Assembly: GCF_900129635.1 (NCBI RefSeq) | Contig: NZ_FSRB01000001.1 | Span: 4,921,001-4,985,000 of the forward strand | Reading direction: 5' to 3' | Length of the DNA: 64,000 nucleotides | From: Singulisphaera sp. GP187 | Lineage (GTDB): Bacteria > Planctomycetota > Planctomycetia > Isosphaerales > Isosphaeraceae | In this document: piece after piece, positions 44,625 through 53,405 of the stretch | How positions within the stretch are numbered: the stretch's first letter is position 1 | How the letters are laid out: the number at the start of each line of letters is the position of its first letter | Position numbers and translations under genes: made by a program | The notes under the pieces: generated by a model | What the model saw: only the letters and a program-made list of their open reading frames with translations | Databases searched by the model: none | What the model was told of the DNA's origin: nothing

Positions 44625-44977
44625 CGCATCGAGCGTGTGAATGCGGGGCGCAGTCAATGATGCCTGCCGCTACTTGGTGACTCAAACGACTATCCAGCGG
44701 AAGCGAGATGCCCCCCGCGACCTGCGGGCCATCTGCGATGTGCTCAACGATGAACGCGGAACGGGCGGGCAATCCAAGCTCGCCCGTTTGCTTGGGTGGG
44801 ATTAATTCACGCTTTGGCGCAAGTTGAATTCTAAATCGAAGATTTCTGGAAGTGAAGAGCTGACTATCAGGCAAGCACTCGGAGAATAGCAGGCTTTCCA
44901 CCCCATTCTTTGCGCTATTCTTTGCGCGGGTGGCGTTTCATGAGCGCAAGGAATGGTTTTAGTGGAATTGCAAATCA

Positions 44978-45082
44978 TTAGCCAGATTGAACTTGTGGCG
45001 TCGTCGGCGCAAAGAATGGAATACGGGTGCAATTCATCCCCATGAACCCGATTCCGACGATGCCGATGCCGACGTTTTTCAT
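44978..45082 (-). pseudogene. N-terminal fragment of a Gfo/Idh/MocA oxidoreductase
   Basis: ATG 45082 reads MKNVGIGIVGIGFMGM, the nucleotide-binding start of an oxidoreductase related to the gene at 39705-40751, then diverges and stops after 34 codons. Third-codon bases differ from the intact gene, so it is a remnant of a separate paralogue and not a recent duplicate. The 44625-44977 stretch shows no gene but contains inverted copies of a GCGCAAAGAATGG motif. Confidence 0.6.
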
Positions 45083-45269
45083 AAGTCGCCCCAGATGCCA
45101 GATTTACGACGTTCAATCGTTTGCGTTTTTTTGATTACTTGCCGAAATCTGCATGGTTTTCGGGAATTTTTGTCGCCCGAATTCGGCGTTCGTCGATGGG
45201 AGTCGCGAGCCGGGATTTTGCCCGGATCGGCGGAATCGATCAAGAGCGAGTCGGGCCGGTAATCCTCGG

Positions 45270-45765
45270 TCAGGCCGCGACTGGGAAGTTGAGTTGGGCG
45301 AATTCGCCCGCCAGTGGAAGGATGGCGGCATCGTAGGCTCGGGTCGCCTCAACCTCGTCGGCGAAATATCCCACGATATGGAATTGCCCATTGCACCGGA
45401 AGGCGACCTTCCAGCATCGCTTCTGGCTGTTCCATGGGACGCATTTGAATCGGGAGGTGCCGGGCTGGGCCGCTCGGTTTTGTTGGTTCTGGGCGTTCAC
45501 GCACACCCGGAGATTCCGGCGTCGATTGTCGAGCGTTCGCTCCCGATTCCTGTGGTCCCCCATCTCGCCGGGTTTGGCGTCCAATGATGAGGCCGTGCAT
45601 GATAAGGATTCCGCCTCTGCCAGGATTCATCACACTCGTTGGGGCTGAACCTATCGCCTTCCGTCCTGATCCTGCTTGGCGTGCCACGTTTAGCAGCCGA
45701 CCCAGGGGAGGTCTGTATCGTCGACCTGGGAGAGCGTGCCTTTGAACTGAGGAAATTTCGACACG
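45270..45765 (-). pseudogene. HNH-AP2 homing-endonuclease remnant
   Basis: The 3' part (45270-45584) reads GDHRNRERTLDNRRRNLRVC, an HNH-type core, followed by an AP2-like domain: TSRFKCVPWNSQKRCWKVAFRCNGQFHIVGYFADEVEATRAYDAA. The 5' part, in other frames, still shows QVDDTDLPWVGC and TWHAKQ but with stops and shifts, so the gene is broken at least twice. Such endonucleases are common, often free-standing, mobile genes in planctomycetes. The following 45585-45935 contains no other gene. Confidence 0.6.
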
Positions 45766-45935
45766 CAAACAATTACACTCATTTACAGTTTTTAAAATTA
45801 CTCATATACACAACAATCCGTTGTTCCCTCATCGGATTTGCGGTCTGTCGAAGGGGTTTATGCCTTTTCCTCGCATGCGGCTCATCCGCTGGTTAGAATA
45901 GAAAGCTTGAAGATCTCATCGAAAGGCTGAAAGCG

Positions 45936-47081
45936 ATGTCCGTCAGCGTTCGCTATAACTACGTGCGATCCCGCCATCTGGAGGAAAGCTTGCGGCGAGG
46001 TTCGCGGTACGGAACTTGGATGACGACCTATTGCCGGACTCAATTCGGCTGGGGGCAGGTTTCCGAGAGAGACTATCCCGAGAACGTTGAGGGGAAGATT
46101 TTCTTTGCCCCAATCCCTTCCGAGATCGATGCTAAGGCGAAGGCGGGCCGAGTCCACCACTACCTGCGTGTGCGAGGATCAAAGGACGCTCGCAAAATCG
46201 CCAGGGGAAATCCTGACTTTCTAAAAATGATTCGGGAAGGTGAGCCGATCCCGCGCGACGCGAGGCATCTTGAGTTGAAGGTGGCAGTCGAATACACCCA
46301 GCAATTCGTCGATGCTCCCTTTGGTCGAATCGAGATTCCGGACCCGAGCGAGCCCATCCTCGGCTCCCACAGTGTGCCGATCATGGGGCTTAGTGAGGCG
46401 AATCGCTTCTTCGTCATCGCAAATTCGTGGCCAAATTGGGGCTATCATTCGCTTGGCGACATGCCCTTCGCGTTCTTCGACCGCTTTATGATCGAGTCGT
46501 GGGCGGTTGACGAATCCAAACCAGACCTCAAACCTGGTCCGGGAGGGATCACGGTAAACTCCTGGGAAGTGCCGAACCCGCTTGGCGATCGGCTCTTCGG
46601 ATTCGAGGTGTACGATCCAAGCCAGGACGAGAGGATCGCCTGGAGCTTTATCGTCCAGCGTGAGGGGCTCCTGGATATCGAAGAATTCTTCGTCAAGCCG
46701 CAATTCCGCCGATGCGGTTTTGGGGTAATGCTGGCTGGCAAAATTCTGGAACTCGCGGAGGTCCAGAATCGCCGCATCCGAGCTTGGATCCCATACGTAG
46801 ACGCGAGCGAGGCGAATCGCGCGGGGCTTACCGCGATACTGGAAAAATTGGGCTTGAGCGTCCGACGTAGCGGCGTCCGATGGGCGGCTTATAAGGCCGT
46901 CTCAGGTAATCCTGTTGCCTTCCCATTGGTGAGAATTCCCGATCCGCCGGCTGATCCCCCGCGCCCAGCAGACGAAGAAGTCCCGCTCGGGAGCTTGCGA
47001 GGATTAATCACGAAATACGAGGATCCCTTCAGTGCCGCCCTCTCGCCTGACGAATGGGAGGCAATACTTGATTCTAATTGA
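45936..47081 (+). CDS. Papain-like (C1) peptidase domain fused to a GNAT acetyltransferase
   Basis: 381 residues. The N-terminal half matches the C-terminal lobe of bacterial C1A peptidases: GSHSVPIMGLSEANRFFVIANSWPNWGYHSLGDMPFAFF, containing the catalytic His and Asn. The expected catalytic Cys segment, normally 50-60 residues before the start, is missing; the nearest cysteine is in TTYCRTQFGWGQ. From about residue 205 a GNAT domain follows (LDIEEFFVKPQFRRCGFGVMLAGKILELAE, acetyl-CoA loop R-R-x-G-x-G). The ATG at 45936 has GAAAGG upstream; a stop lies 13 codons earlier. It may be an N-terminally truncated gene or a genuine two-domain protein. Confidence 0.6.
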   Translation: MSVSVRYNYVRSRHLEESLRRGSRYGTWMTTYCRTQFGWGQVSERDYPENVEGKIFFAPIPSEIDAKAKAGRVHHYLRVRGSKDARKIARGNPDFLKMIREGEPIPRDARHLELKVAVEYTQQFVDAPFGRIEIPDPSEPILGSHSVPIMGLSEANRFFVIANSWPNWGYHSLGDMPFAFFDRFMIESWAVDESKPDLKPGPGGITVNSWEVPNPLGDRLFGFEVYDPSQDERIAWSFIVQREGLLDIEEFFVKPQFRRCGFGVMLAGKILELAEVQNRRIRAWIPYVDASEANRAGLTAILEKLGLSVRRSGVRWAAYKAVSGNPVAFPLVRIPDPPADPPRPADEEVPLGSLRGLITKYEDPFSAALSPDEWEAILDSN

Positions 47082-47239
47082 CACACACACATATGGCTTT
47101 GGTGGGCGAATGGCGATTTAAGGCTGCCTCAACCTTATCTTGAAGCGATCGTAAACTCACGTGACGGGGTTGGAATTAGCGCGATCTCCTGCTGGGAGGT
47201 GGCCAAGAAGGTCGAGGTGGAGTCCCGGCGGGATCTAAG

Positions 47240-48557
47240 GAATAGGCCGGGAATAACTTCCCGTTTTCATGCTGGTTTGGGGAGAGCCCGGTAGTTCCAT
47301 TTGGGCAGGAATTTGTCGAAGACAATTTTCATGCCCTTCTTGAATCCCTCGGCGCACTTCATGCCGGTCTGATACACCTTCTCAAGGATTCGCACTGCCA
47401 CCTTCAAGCCCGTGGCAGTCTCGGTCTTGGAGATGTAGTACTGGACCGTCCCCAACGTTCGAAAGATCACCCCGCGGCAGGCCCGCGTCACGTGCGGGAA
47501 GAGGCGGTGCTCGATCGGGTTGTACTTCGAGCAGTACGGCGGGTAATGGGCGATTCGGATCTCGATGCCCAGCCGATTCGCCAACTTCTGAAGTTGCTCC
47601 TTGAATACATATCTCGACGCACTATTGCTACCTCCGCCGTCGCACAGCACCAGAAGTTTCTTTGCCCCGGGATAGGCCGACCGACCGTGATATTCCCACC
47701 AAGCCGCGATGCTGTCACAGGCCAGTTCGCTGGTGTCGTGGCTGGTGTTGAGGTGGACGAATCCAAGGTTCCGCCCCACGTCGTAGATCCCGTGCGGGAT
47801 CACAGTACCGGAGCCCATACTCCCGAAGTCATGGTCGTTGACCACGATCGTTTCTTGAGTATCGACCACCCCGTCGCGTTGGAAATCGCCCAGCAATTCC
47901 TTCTTCTTCGTGTCGATGCTGATTACCGGCAAGCCGGCCTTCAAGTACCTCTTCTTGAGACGGGAGATATTCTCGAACTGGGCATTGCGATCCGGGTGGC
48001 GCGGCCCCATCGTCTTCTTCTTCACCGCCTTCCGCCTGCGGTAACCATGCTTCCGGAGCAACTTCGAGACGATGTCGCGACTGACGCGTGTCCCCAATTC
48101 CTCCATCCGCTTGGCGATCTGGCGCCGCGACAAGTTGGTCCATTTCACTTCGAGTCGCATCGGGTCGCCCGCGGTGTGATCCTCAAGGACCTTGTGAAAC
48201 TTCACTTCGACGGCCAGGTCGACCTCGATCAACCGTTTCCGGCCGCCCCTTTTTTGCGAGTGCGGCCCGTGTCCAGGTCGTCCTCGCCTTCCAACTCCCC
48301 GAGGCCCAACCGGATCGTCTTCGGATCACACTCCAGGACACCCGCGATGTACTCGACCCCGCCGTGCCCCAACTTCGCGGCCTCGATCGCCGCATACCGC
48401 CGCCGGTCGTTCTCTTTCAACGAGCCGAAGAGCCGTTTCATCATCCGTTGGACTGTCGGTGTGTAGGCTTCCATGTGACCCTCCCGTATACTCCCTCCAA
48501 ACATCTGGTCTGACATCCTAACCGATGCCAACCACGGAAGTTATTCCCTGCCTATTC
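47240..48557 (-). mobile_element. ISAzo13-family element, copy 2
   Basis: 1318 bp with inverted repeats beginning GAATAGGCMGGGAATAACTT, and a 5-bp target duplication CTAAG (47235-47239 and 48558-48562). It is distinct in sequence from copy 1 at 21465, but has the same orientation and similar length. Confidence 0.85.
47267..48531 (-). CDS. ISAzo13-family transposase with a -1 frameshift
   Basis: Two frames: 48229-48531 (N-terminal helix-turn-helix, GGVEYIAGVLECDPKTIRLGL) and 47267-48232 (DDE domain with VISIDTKKKELLG, LLVLCDGGGSNSASR and SKYNPIEHRLFPHVTRA). They overlap at C-AAAAAA-GGGG; slipping back one base gives KKRGGRKRLIEVDL, joining the domains naturally. Both a programmed -1 frameshift and a one-base indel explain it. 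Copy 1 needs no shift. Catalytic residues are intact. Confidence 0.8.
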
Positions 48558-48675
48558 CTAAGTTCAAGTTTCGCATAAACAGGGACGGATCGGGAGCGGC
48601 CCGAGGCCTGTTATCGACCCCGGCGACCCCTTGATCAAGTGCGAGTGAGGGCCGAAATCTCCGGCCGATGTCGGC

Positions 48676-50040
48676 TCAGCCCGCGCGGCTGAGAAACTCG
48701 GTGAGCTGCGCAATCCAGGCTTTTAGGTCATACCGGTTGGATAGCGCTCCCTCGGTTTTCTCCTCATAGCTGACCCGCCTCAAGGTCGTCAGCAGGTCGG
48801 CAAACGAGGCCTCTTGCTTCTTCGGATACCACGGGCGGACCGGAAAACGAAGAAATCGATGACCGGTCTGGTGGAACCAAACCACCACCAAGCTGTAGAG
48901 AAACAACGCCATCGGCGCGGTTCGCTCGATGGCCTTGGGGAGGCGATTGGCGGGATCCTCGAGGCCGAGAAGTTGCTTGGTATTTTCAAAAGTACATTCG
49001 ATTGCCCAACGGTACGAGTAGGCCGAGAGAATCTGCGGGACGGTCCAATCGAGCTTGGTGCAGTAGAACATCTGATCGGGACGTTTCCCCTGGAGGTCAC
49101 GCACCAAGACGATCGTCAGGAGTCGGTCCTTGCCGGCCTTGTAGTAGAGGGCCTGGATCGTCTTGACCGCCAAGCTGGCATGGAGCCCGAACTGGTCAAA
49201 GTCGTGTGGGGTCCAGGGTTGATTCGCATCCTCGGCCCACTCCTTCATGCCGGGGAGGCGCTGGCCTTTCTTGCGGGGCGCCCCTTTGGATTTCTCCTCC
49301 TTGGGAGGCGCTGGCTCATAGAGGGCCCCCTTGGGATGGACATGGCTAATGAGATGGACCGTGGGCGGAAGTTGGCCGAGGATGCTCTGGCCCCCATAGG
49401 CGCTGTCGCCGGTGATGACGATCTCGTCGTCGGGGAACCAGTCCGCCGCCAAGTGGATCAATTCCATCGCGAGTTCGGGGCGGGTGCGATGATTGGGATC
49501 GGGCTTTGCCTTTTTCTTTTTCTGGTTCTTTTTGCCCTTGGTTAAGCCTTGGCGGTTGACATAGAGCCGCATGGCGATGGGCAAGGCAAAGACTTTGGTC
49601 GGTGCCCAGAACGGGTGGACGACGATCAGGCAGAGGACGACCCAGTCGTGTCCCCAACTGACGAGAGCTTTGGCTCGACTGGAGATGAGTGGGTCGTAGT
49701 GCATGCCGGCGCCGTAGAGGGTGAGTCCGCGTTTTCGGCAGAGGGTGTCGTCGACGGCCCAGTAAAAAGTGGCGCCCGGTGCGAGGATGGAGACGACAAG
49801 CTTGGCCAGGGACATCGAGAAGTGATCGAGGTCCCAAGCGGCATGGCTGAAGAAGCGATGGAAGCGTGACCAATGTCCGATGCCAACCTGGCCGCTGGAG
49901 AAGATGAGTTCGGTAATATAGCGGTGGCGATTCGAGAGGATCCAGCCGGAGGCGATCAAGGTGAAGGTGTGGAAGGAGGGATTGGTGAAGACGGGTGTGA
50001 ATTGCTGTAGCAAGAGGAGGAAGGAGGGTGTAAGTTCCAT
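48676..50040 (-). CDS. DDE transposase (IS701/DDE_5-like)
   Basis: 454 residues. The N-terminal GQVGIGHWSRFHRFFSHAAW region and FYWAVDDTLCRKRGLTLYGAGMHYD (first Asp) are followed by DEIVITGDSAYGGQSIL (second Asp) and the Y-x2-R-containing SAYSYRWAIECTFENTKQLLGLEDPANR (Glu). This is the DDE superfamily endonuclease arrangement typical of IS701-like elements. The frame is intact. A long hairpin lies immediately upstream, and a truncated vapC abuts the upstream side, showing that this element interrupted it. Confidence 0.85.
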   Translation of the reverse strand: MELTPSFLLLLQQFTPVFTNPSFHTFTLIASGWILSNRHRYITELIFSSGQVGIGHWSRFHRFFSHAAWDLDHFSMSLAKLVVSILAPGATFYWAVDDTLCRKRGLTLYGAGMHYDPLISSRAKALVSWGHDWVVLCLIVVHPFWAPTKVFALPIAMRLYVNRQGLTKGKKNQKKKKAKPDPNHRTRPELAMELIHLAADWFPDDEIVITGDSAYGGQSILGQLPPTVHLISHVHPKGALYEPAPPKEEKSKGAPRKKGQRLPGMKEWAEDANQPWTPHDFDQFGLHASLAVKTIQALYYKAGKDRLLTIVLVRDLQGKRPDQMFYCTKLDWTVPQILSAYSYRWAIECTFENTKQLLGLEDPANRLPKAIERTAPMALFLYSLVVVWFHQTGHRFLRFPVRPWYPKKQEASFADLLTTLRRVSYEEKTEGALSNRYDLKAWIAQLTEFLSRAG

Positions 50041-50042
50041 GG

Positions 50043-50129
50043 GTCGGCGTCCTGTGTCAGGGGAAATTGTTCGGTGTAAGGCCCAAACAATTTGCCAAAA
50101 ACTGACAGAGACGCCGACGTTTTTTTTTG
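50043..50129. repeat. Nested hairpin with a T run at the right end of the DDE element
   Basis: GTCGGCGTCCTGTGTCAG (50043-50060) pairs with CTGACAGAGACGCCGAC (50102-50118) with few mismatches, and an inner stem AAATTGTT/AACAATTT sits in the loop. The right arm is followed by a run of about ten T, so on the plus strand it is a plausible terminator; it may also form the element end. Confidence 0.5.
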
Positions 50130-50157
50130 GAGCCCTATTGAATCTACAAGTCGGAAT

Positions 50158-50454
50158 TTGACATTTGGGAGAAGTGCGAAACTTGAACTAAGCCTTCGCA
50201 CAATTGTCCTGGATTGCCCAATTAACGTGTGGATAAAGCTGGCAGTGCGGTTGCAGGGACTTGTGGTCATTCCCCTGTCCCCCGATATCAGCCTGGAGGC
50301 TACGAACTTACCCGATAGGTACAATGAGACCAACAAAGACCCCATGGATCAGATAATCATAGCAACTTCACGTGTAGAGAATCTTCCCTTGATGACCGTC
50401 GACGAAAAAATTACCCCCTACCGTCATGTCAAACTGTGGACCCCTTCTGCCTGA
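50158..50454 (+). pseudogene. VapC-like PIN-domain toxin, N-terminus missing
   Basis: About 98 residues: LTFGRSAKLELSLRTI, GLVVIPLSPDISLEATNLP, then NKDPMDQIIIATSRVENLPLMTVDEKI and YRHVKLW. The DPxDxxIIAT block holds the later conserved Asp residues of the PIN domain; the N-terminal DTH-type segment with the first metal-binding Asp is absent. The gene abuts the hairpin end of the transposase element, which probably removed its start. No vapB antitoxin is seen. Confidence 0.7.
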
Positions 50455-51054
50455 TCGCTCGAAGGTTAATAAGGCTCCCCATCCGCTCCATTCCCCGGTC
50501 CTCCACCATCCGCACAACGCCGGACGTTCCTTCCACGTCCAGGTTGTACGTCCCCGGGCTCCGGTTCCACAGGAGCTTGGCCTTCGGCGACTGGAATCCG
50601 GTGTTCCAGGGAGAGCGGATGACGGCGCTCTTGGACCGTCTGACACACCATTGTCACATTTTCGAGTTGAACGGAGAAAGTTGTCGCTTTCGGGACTCGA
50701 TGAAAGCCAAGAAGGAACGGAAGGACGCGGAAGGACGCGGAAGGACAATCTTGCCACCCTTGCCCAGAGTGGCCATTATATAGGATCAGGTGGGTACGTT
50801 TTAGGCGTTCATGGCCCAATCCAGAGTTCCGTCGCGTGCCCGATACCAGTGGTGAAGAATCCGCTGCTGCATCCCGAGAAACAAGGCTGCGAGGGCCGCT
50901 TGAGCTTCGGGCGGCACCTGGGACCAGAGTTCATCGGGATGGGCAGCGCATTCGTTATGTGTCGTCTCTCGGCAACTTTCAATCCCAGACCGTGAACAAC
51001 CACACGCCGATTTCTACACCATCGACGACGCCTGCGTTATTCCATTCCTGAAAC
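50455..51054. other. Debris-rich intergenic region
   Basis: No intact gene. Minus-strand pieces read WNRSPGTYNLDVEGTSGVVR (about 50520-50580) and VPPEAQAALAALFLGMQQRI (about 50860-50920); the second resembles the opening of an IS66-like transposase. A short tandem repeat GGAAGGACGC occurs near 50715-50740. Confidence 0.35.
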
Positions 51055-52272
51055 TCACCGCCCCGGACGCACCACGGCAGCGAGCGCCTTGAAGATCTGG
51101 GTCGCGACGTTCTCCGATTGGCTCGAATTGAGCGCCACGGCGATGACCGAACGGGTCGCGGGATCGTACATCGTGGCGGCCTGGAAGCCGAACCCCTCGC
51201 CGGTGTGCCCCCACCAGCCGTTGAGCTGGCCGATGCCCAGGCCGTAGCGGTCGTACTCGGGGCCGTTGGTGGCCGGACGTGACGTTTGCTCGCGGAGTCG
51301 TAACAATTCGGAGCCGATCAGCCGTCCCGTTCCCAAGGCTCTGCCCCAGCGAATCATGTCCGGGAGCGTCGATACGATTGCGCCGGCGGCGCCCAATGCC
51401 GAGAGGTTCGATTCCGGCAGGGCCTCCGGCTCACCCGTATCCGAATCGACCTCATAAGGTGTCGGCTGCGGAGTGGCGAACGAGAAACCGGTGGGGAATG
51501 TCGTGTGCGACAGGCCGAGGGGGCGGAATAACCTGGTCCGATAGGTTTGGGCAATCGGACGTCCCGTCACCTGTTCCACGGCCATCCCGAGGAGCAGCGT
51601 GTTTGTGTTGCTGTAGTCGTACTGAGCCCCTGGGGCGAAGACCGGTGATTCGGGAATCGCCAGATTCACAAGTTCTGAATTCGTCCACTGGCGACCGATG
51701 TCGGCGCTGAATGCGTCCCCGAAAGCCTTGACTTTCGTGTAGTTCTTCACGCCGCTTGTCATACCGGCGAGCTGGGCGAGGGTGATCTGGTCGCCGTTGG
51801 GGATGCACGGCACGAACTTACCGATGGGATCGGACAGCGAGAGCCGGTGCGCGCGGGCGAGCTGGAGGACCAGGGTTACCGTGAAGGATTTGGTGACGCT
51901 GCGAATCTGGAACCGGTCCCGGAGGGACATCGGAGTGCCGCTGGCGACGTCGGAGAACCCCTGTGCGGTCATCCAGAGCGGCCTGCCGGGGGTCTGGACC
52001 CCGACCACCGCTCCCGGGATGTGGAACTCGCTCATGACCCGTTGCAGGGCCTGATTGAGGGCAGTTGTCCGAGTCGTCGGGCTGGCCGCGATTTGCAGGG
52101 GCGCAGCGTGGTGAGCACGATCAGCGGCGTGGAAATTCGCGACCATCACGTGCGGCAACGCCCCGTGGCCGGCGGACAGGGCGGCCGTTGTGAGCAACTC
52201 ACGCGACTCAAGGGCTTCACAGGCGGGAGACAGTTTTCTCCGGGAAGAACCCTGCTGGCTTGACTGGCTCAA
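51055..52272 (-). CDS. Secreted beta-lactamase-family serine hydrolase
   Basis: 405 residues. The N-terminus RRKLSPACEALESRELLTTAAL carries the planctomycete LExRxLL motif, so the protein is probably exported. The beta-lactamase/DD-peptidase fold shows QIRSVTKSFTVTLVLQLA (SxxK), YDYSNTNTLLLGM (YSN) and GWWGHTGEGFGFQ (HTG, in place of KTG). Probably an esterase or D-amino-acid peptidase rather than a drug-resistance enzyme. Divergent from the exonuclease gene; the 326 bp between them show no other gene. Confidence 0.85.
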   Translation of the reverse strand: MSQSSQQGSSRRKLSPACEALESRELLTTAALSAGHGALPHVMVANFHAADRAHHAAPLQIAASPTTRTTALNQALQRVMSEFHIPGAVVGVQTPGRPLWMTAQGFSDVASGTPMSLRDRFQIRSVTKSFTVTLVLQLARAHRLSLSDPIGKFVPCIPNGDQITLAQLAGMTSGVKNYTKVKAFGDAFSADIGRQWTNSELVNLAIPESPVFAPGAQYDYSNTNTLLLGMAVEQVTGRPIAQTYRTRLFRPLGLSHTTFPTGFSFATPQPTPYEVDSDTGEPEALPESNLSALGAAGAIVSTLPDMIRWGRALGTGRLIGSELLRLREQTSRPATNGPEYDRYGLGIGQLNGWWGHTGEGFGFQAATMYDPATRSVIAVALNSSQSENVATQIFKALAAVVRPGR

Positions 52273-52598
52273 CGATGAAACTCCCCGTGCATGGCTAGGA
52301 CGCTCGAGCGAAATGCGTCGGCGATTTCTCTAATATACCTCGGCTAGCGGGACCGCGGTATTGAGCCGTAGCCATAGATAACATTAACTCATGTCGTTTC
52401 TTCAAACGCAACCTCTTAACCCATGTCAAACGGTATGGCATTGAGCAAAAAAACGGCATGCCACGGGATTGGAGCGAAAGAAAAGATCCTCCCCCCTGCC
52501 CCAGAACGCGGCGGTTCCAGCACAAGGGAAGCCCCACCGTTCCGCGGACGGTCGTTCGGTGTTGCCGTGAAGGAGAAACCCTGGAATAATTGCCATCC

Positions 52599-53405
52599 AT
52601 GGAAGAAATCTATGTCAGCACCGACATTGAGACCGATGGCCCAATCCCTGGTCCGCACTCGATGCTGAGTTTCGGCTCGGCCGCCTACACGGCGGAGAAA
52701 CAACTTGTCGGCACCTTCGCGGCCAACTTGCACACCCTGGCTGGCGCTTCGGCGCATCCGAAAACGATGGCGTGGTGGGAGACTCAGCCCGAGGCTTGGG
52801 CAGAGTGCCGCAAGGACTTACAAGACCCTGGTGAAGCGATGAGCGCTTACGTCGCTTGGCTGAAAACACTGCCGGGCAAGCCGGTGTTCGTGGGGTATCC
52901 TGCGGGATTTGATTTTTTGTTCGTCTATTGGTATCTGATTCGATTCACAGGAGAGTCTCCCTTCTCGTTCTCGGCCTTGGATATCAAGAGCTTTGCCATG
53001 GCAACGCTCGGCACCCCTTGGCGGGAGACCGTGAAGCGAAAGATGCCGAAGGCCTGGTTTGACAAGCTCCCGCACACCCATCAAGCCCTGGACGACGCGA
53101 TCGAGCAAGGCGCCTTGTTCTGCAATATCCTCGCGGAGAATCGGAGAATCGGAGAATCAAAAAGCTGCGCGATTCATAATGTCATCGGCATGTTCCGCCA
53201 CGAAGCAAGCGAACCGGCGGTGATTATCGCCACCCCTGGAATTCGCGATAGGGGCGATCGTCCCAGACCGATCCGAGAAGCTCGAGGCCCAGGCCCGGGC
53301 CTTGGGGGACCGGGAGCCGGCCTTGCGCCGCGCAAATCGGGTCGCGGACGATGGAGCGGTTCAGGGCTTCATCCTCGGGGCCGCCGATGGTTTCGAGCAT
53401 CGTGA
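52599..53405 (+). CDS. DEDD 3'-5' exonuclease with an altered C-terminus
   Basis: An RNase H-like exonuclease: VSTDIETDGPIPG (first Asp/Glu pair), FVGYPAGFDFLFVYWYL (middle Asp) and HTHQALDDAIEQGALFCNIL (His and Asp). The start is ATG 52599 (TTG 52590 is possible). GGAGAATC occurs three times in tandem (53136-53159). With two copies the protein would end ENRRIKKLRDS at a TAA (53177-53179 region); with three the frame shifts and runs 75 residues antisense into the next gene. The extra copy is therefore probably a recent mutation. Function of the enzyme in DNA or RNA trimming is otherwise intact. Confidence 0.8.
   Translation: MEEIYVSTDIETDGPIPGPHSMLSFGSAAYTAEKQLVGTFAANLHTLAGASAHPKTMAWWETQPEAWAECRKDLQDPGEAMSAYVAWLKTLPGKPVFVGYPAGFDFLFVYWYLIRFTGESPFSFSALDIKSFAMATLGTPWRETVKRKMPKAWFDKLPHTHQALDDAIEQGALFCNILAENRRIGESKSCAIHNVIGMFRHEASEPAVIIATPGIRDRGDRPRPIREARGPGPGLGGPGAGLAPRKSGRGRWSGSGLHPRGRRWFRAS

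Noticed and set aside
40751..45082. Recent duplication of the Gfo/Idh/MocA gene flanking the island as a target duplication
   Set aside because: The two N-terminal segments differ at most third-codon positions, so they are old paralogues and not a duplication made by island insertion.
53136..53159. Possible CRISPR-like short repeat
   Set aside because: Three directly adjacent 8-bp units without spacers; it is a microsatellite. No CRISPR array was seen anywhere in the window.
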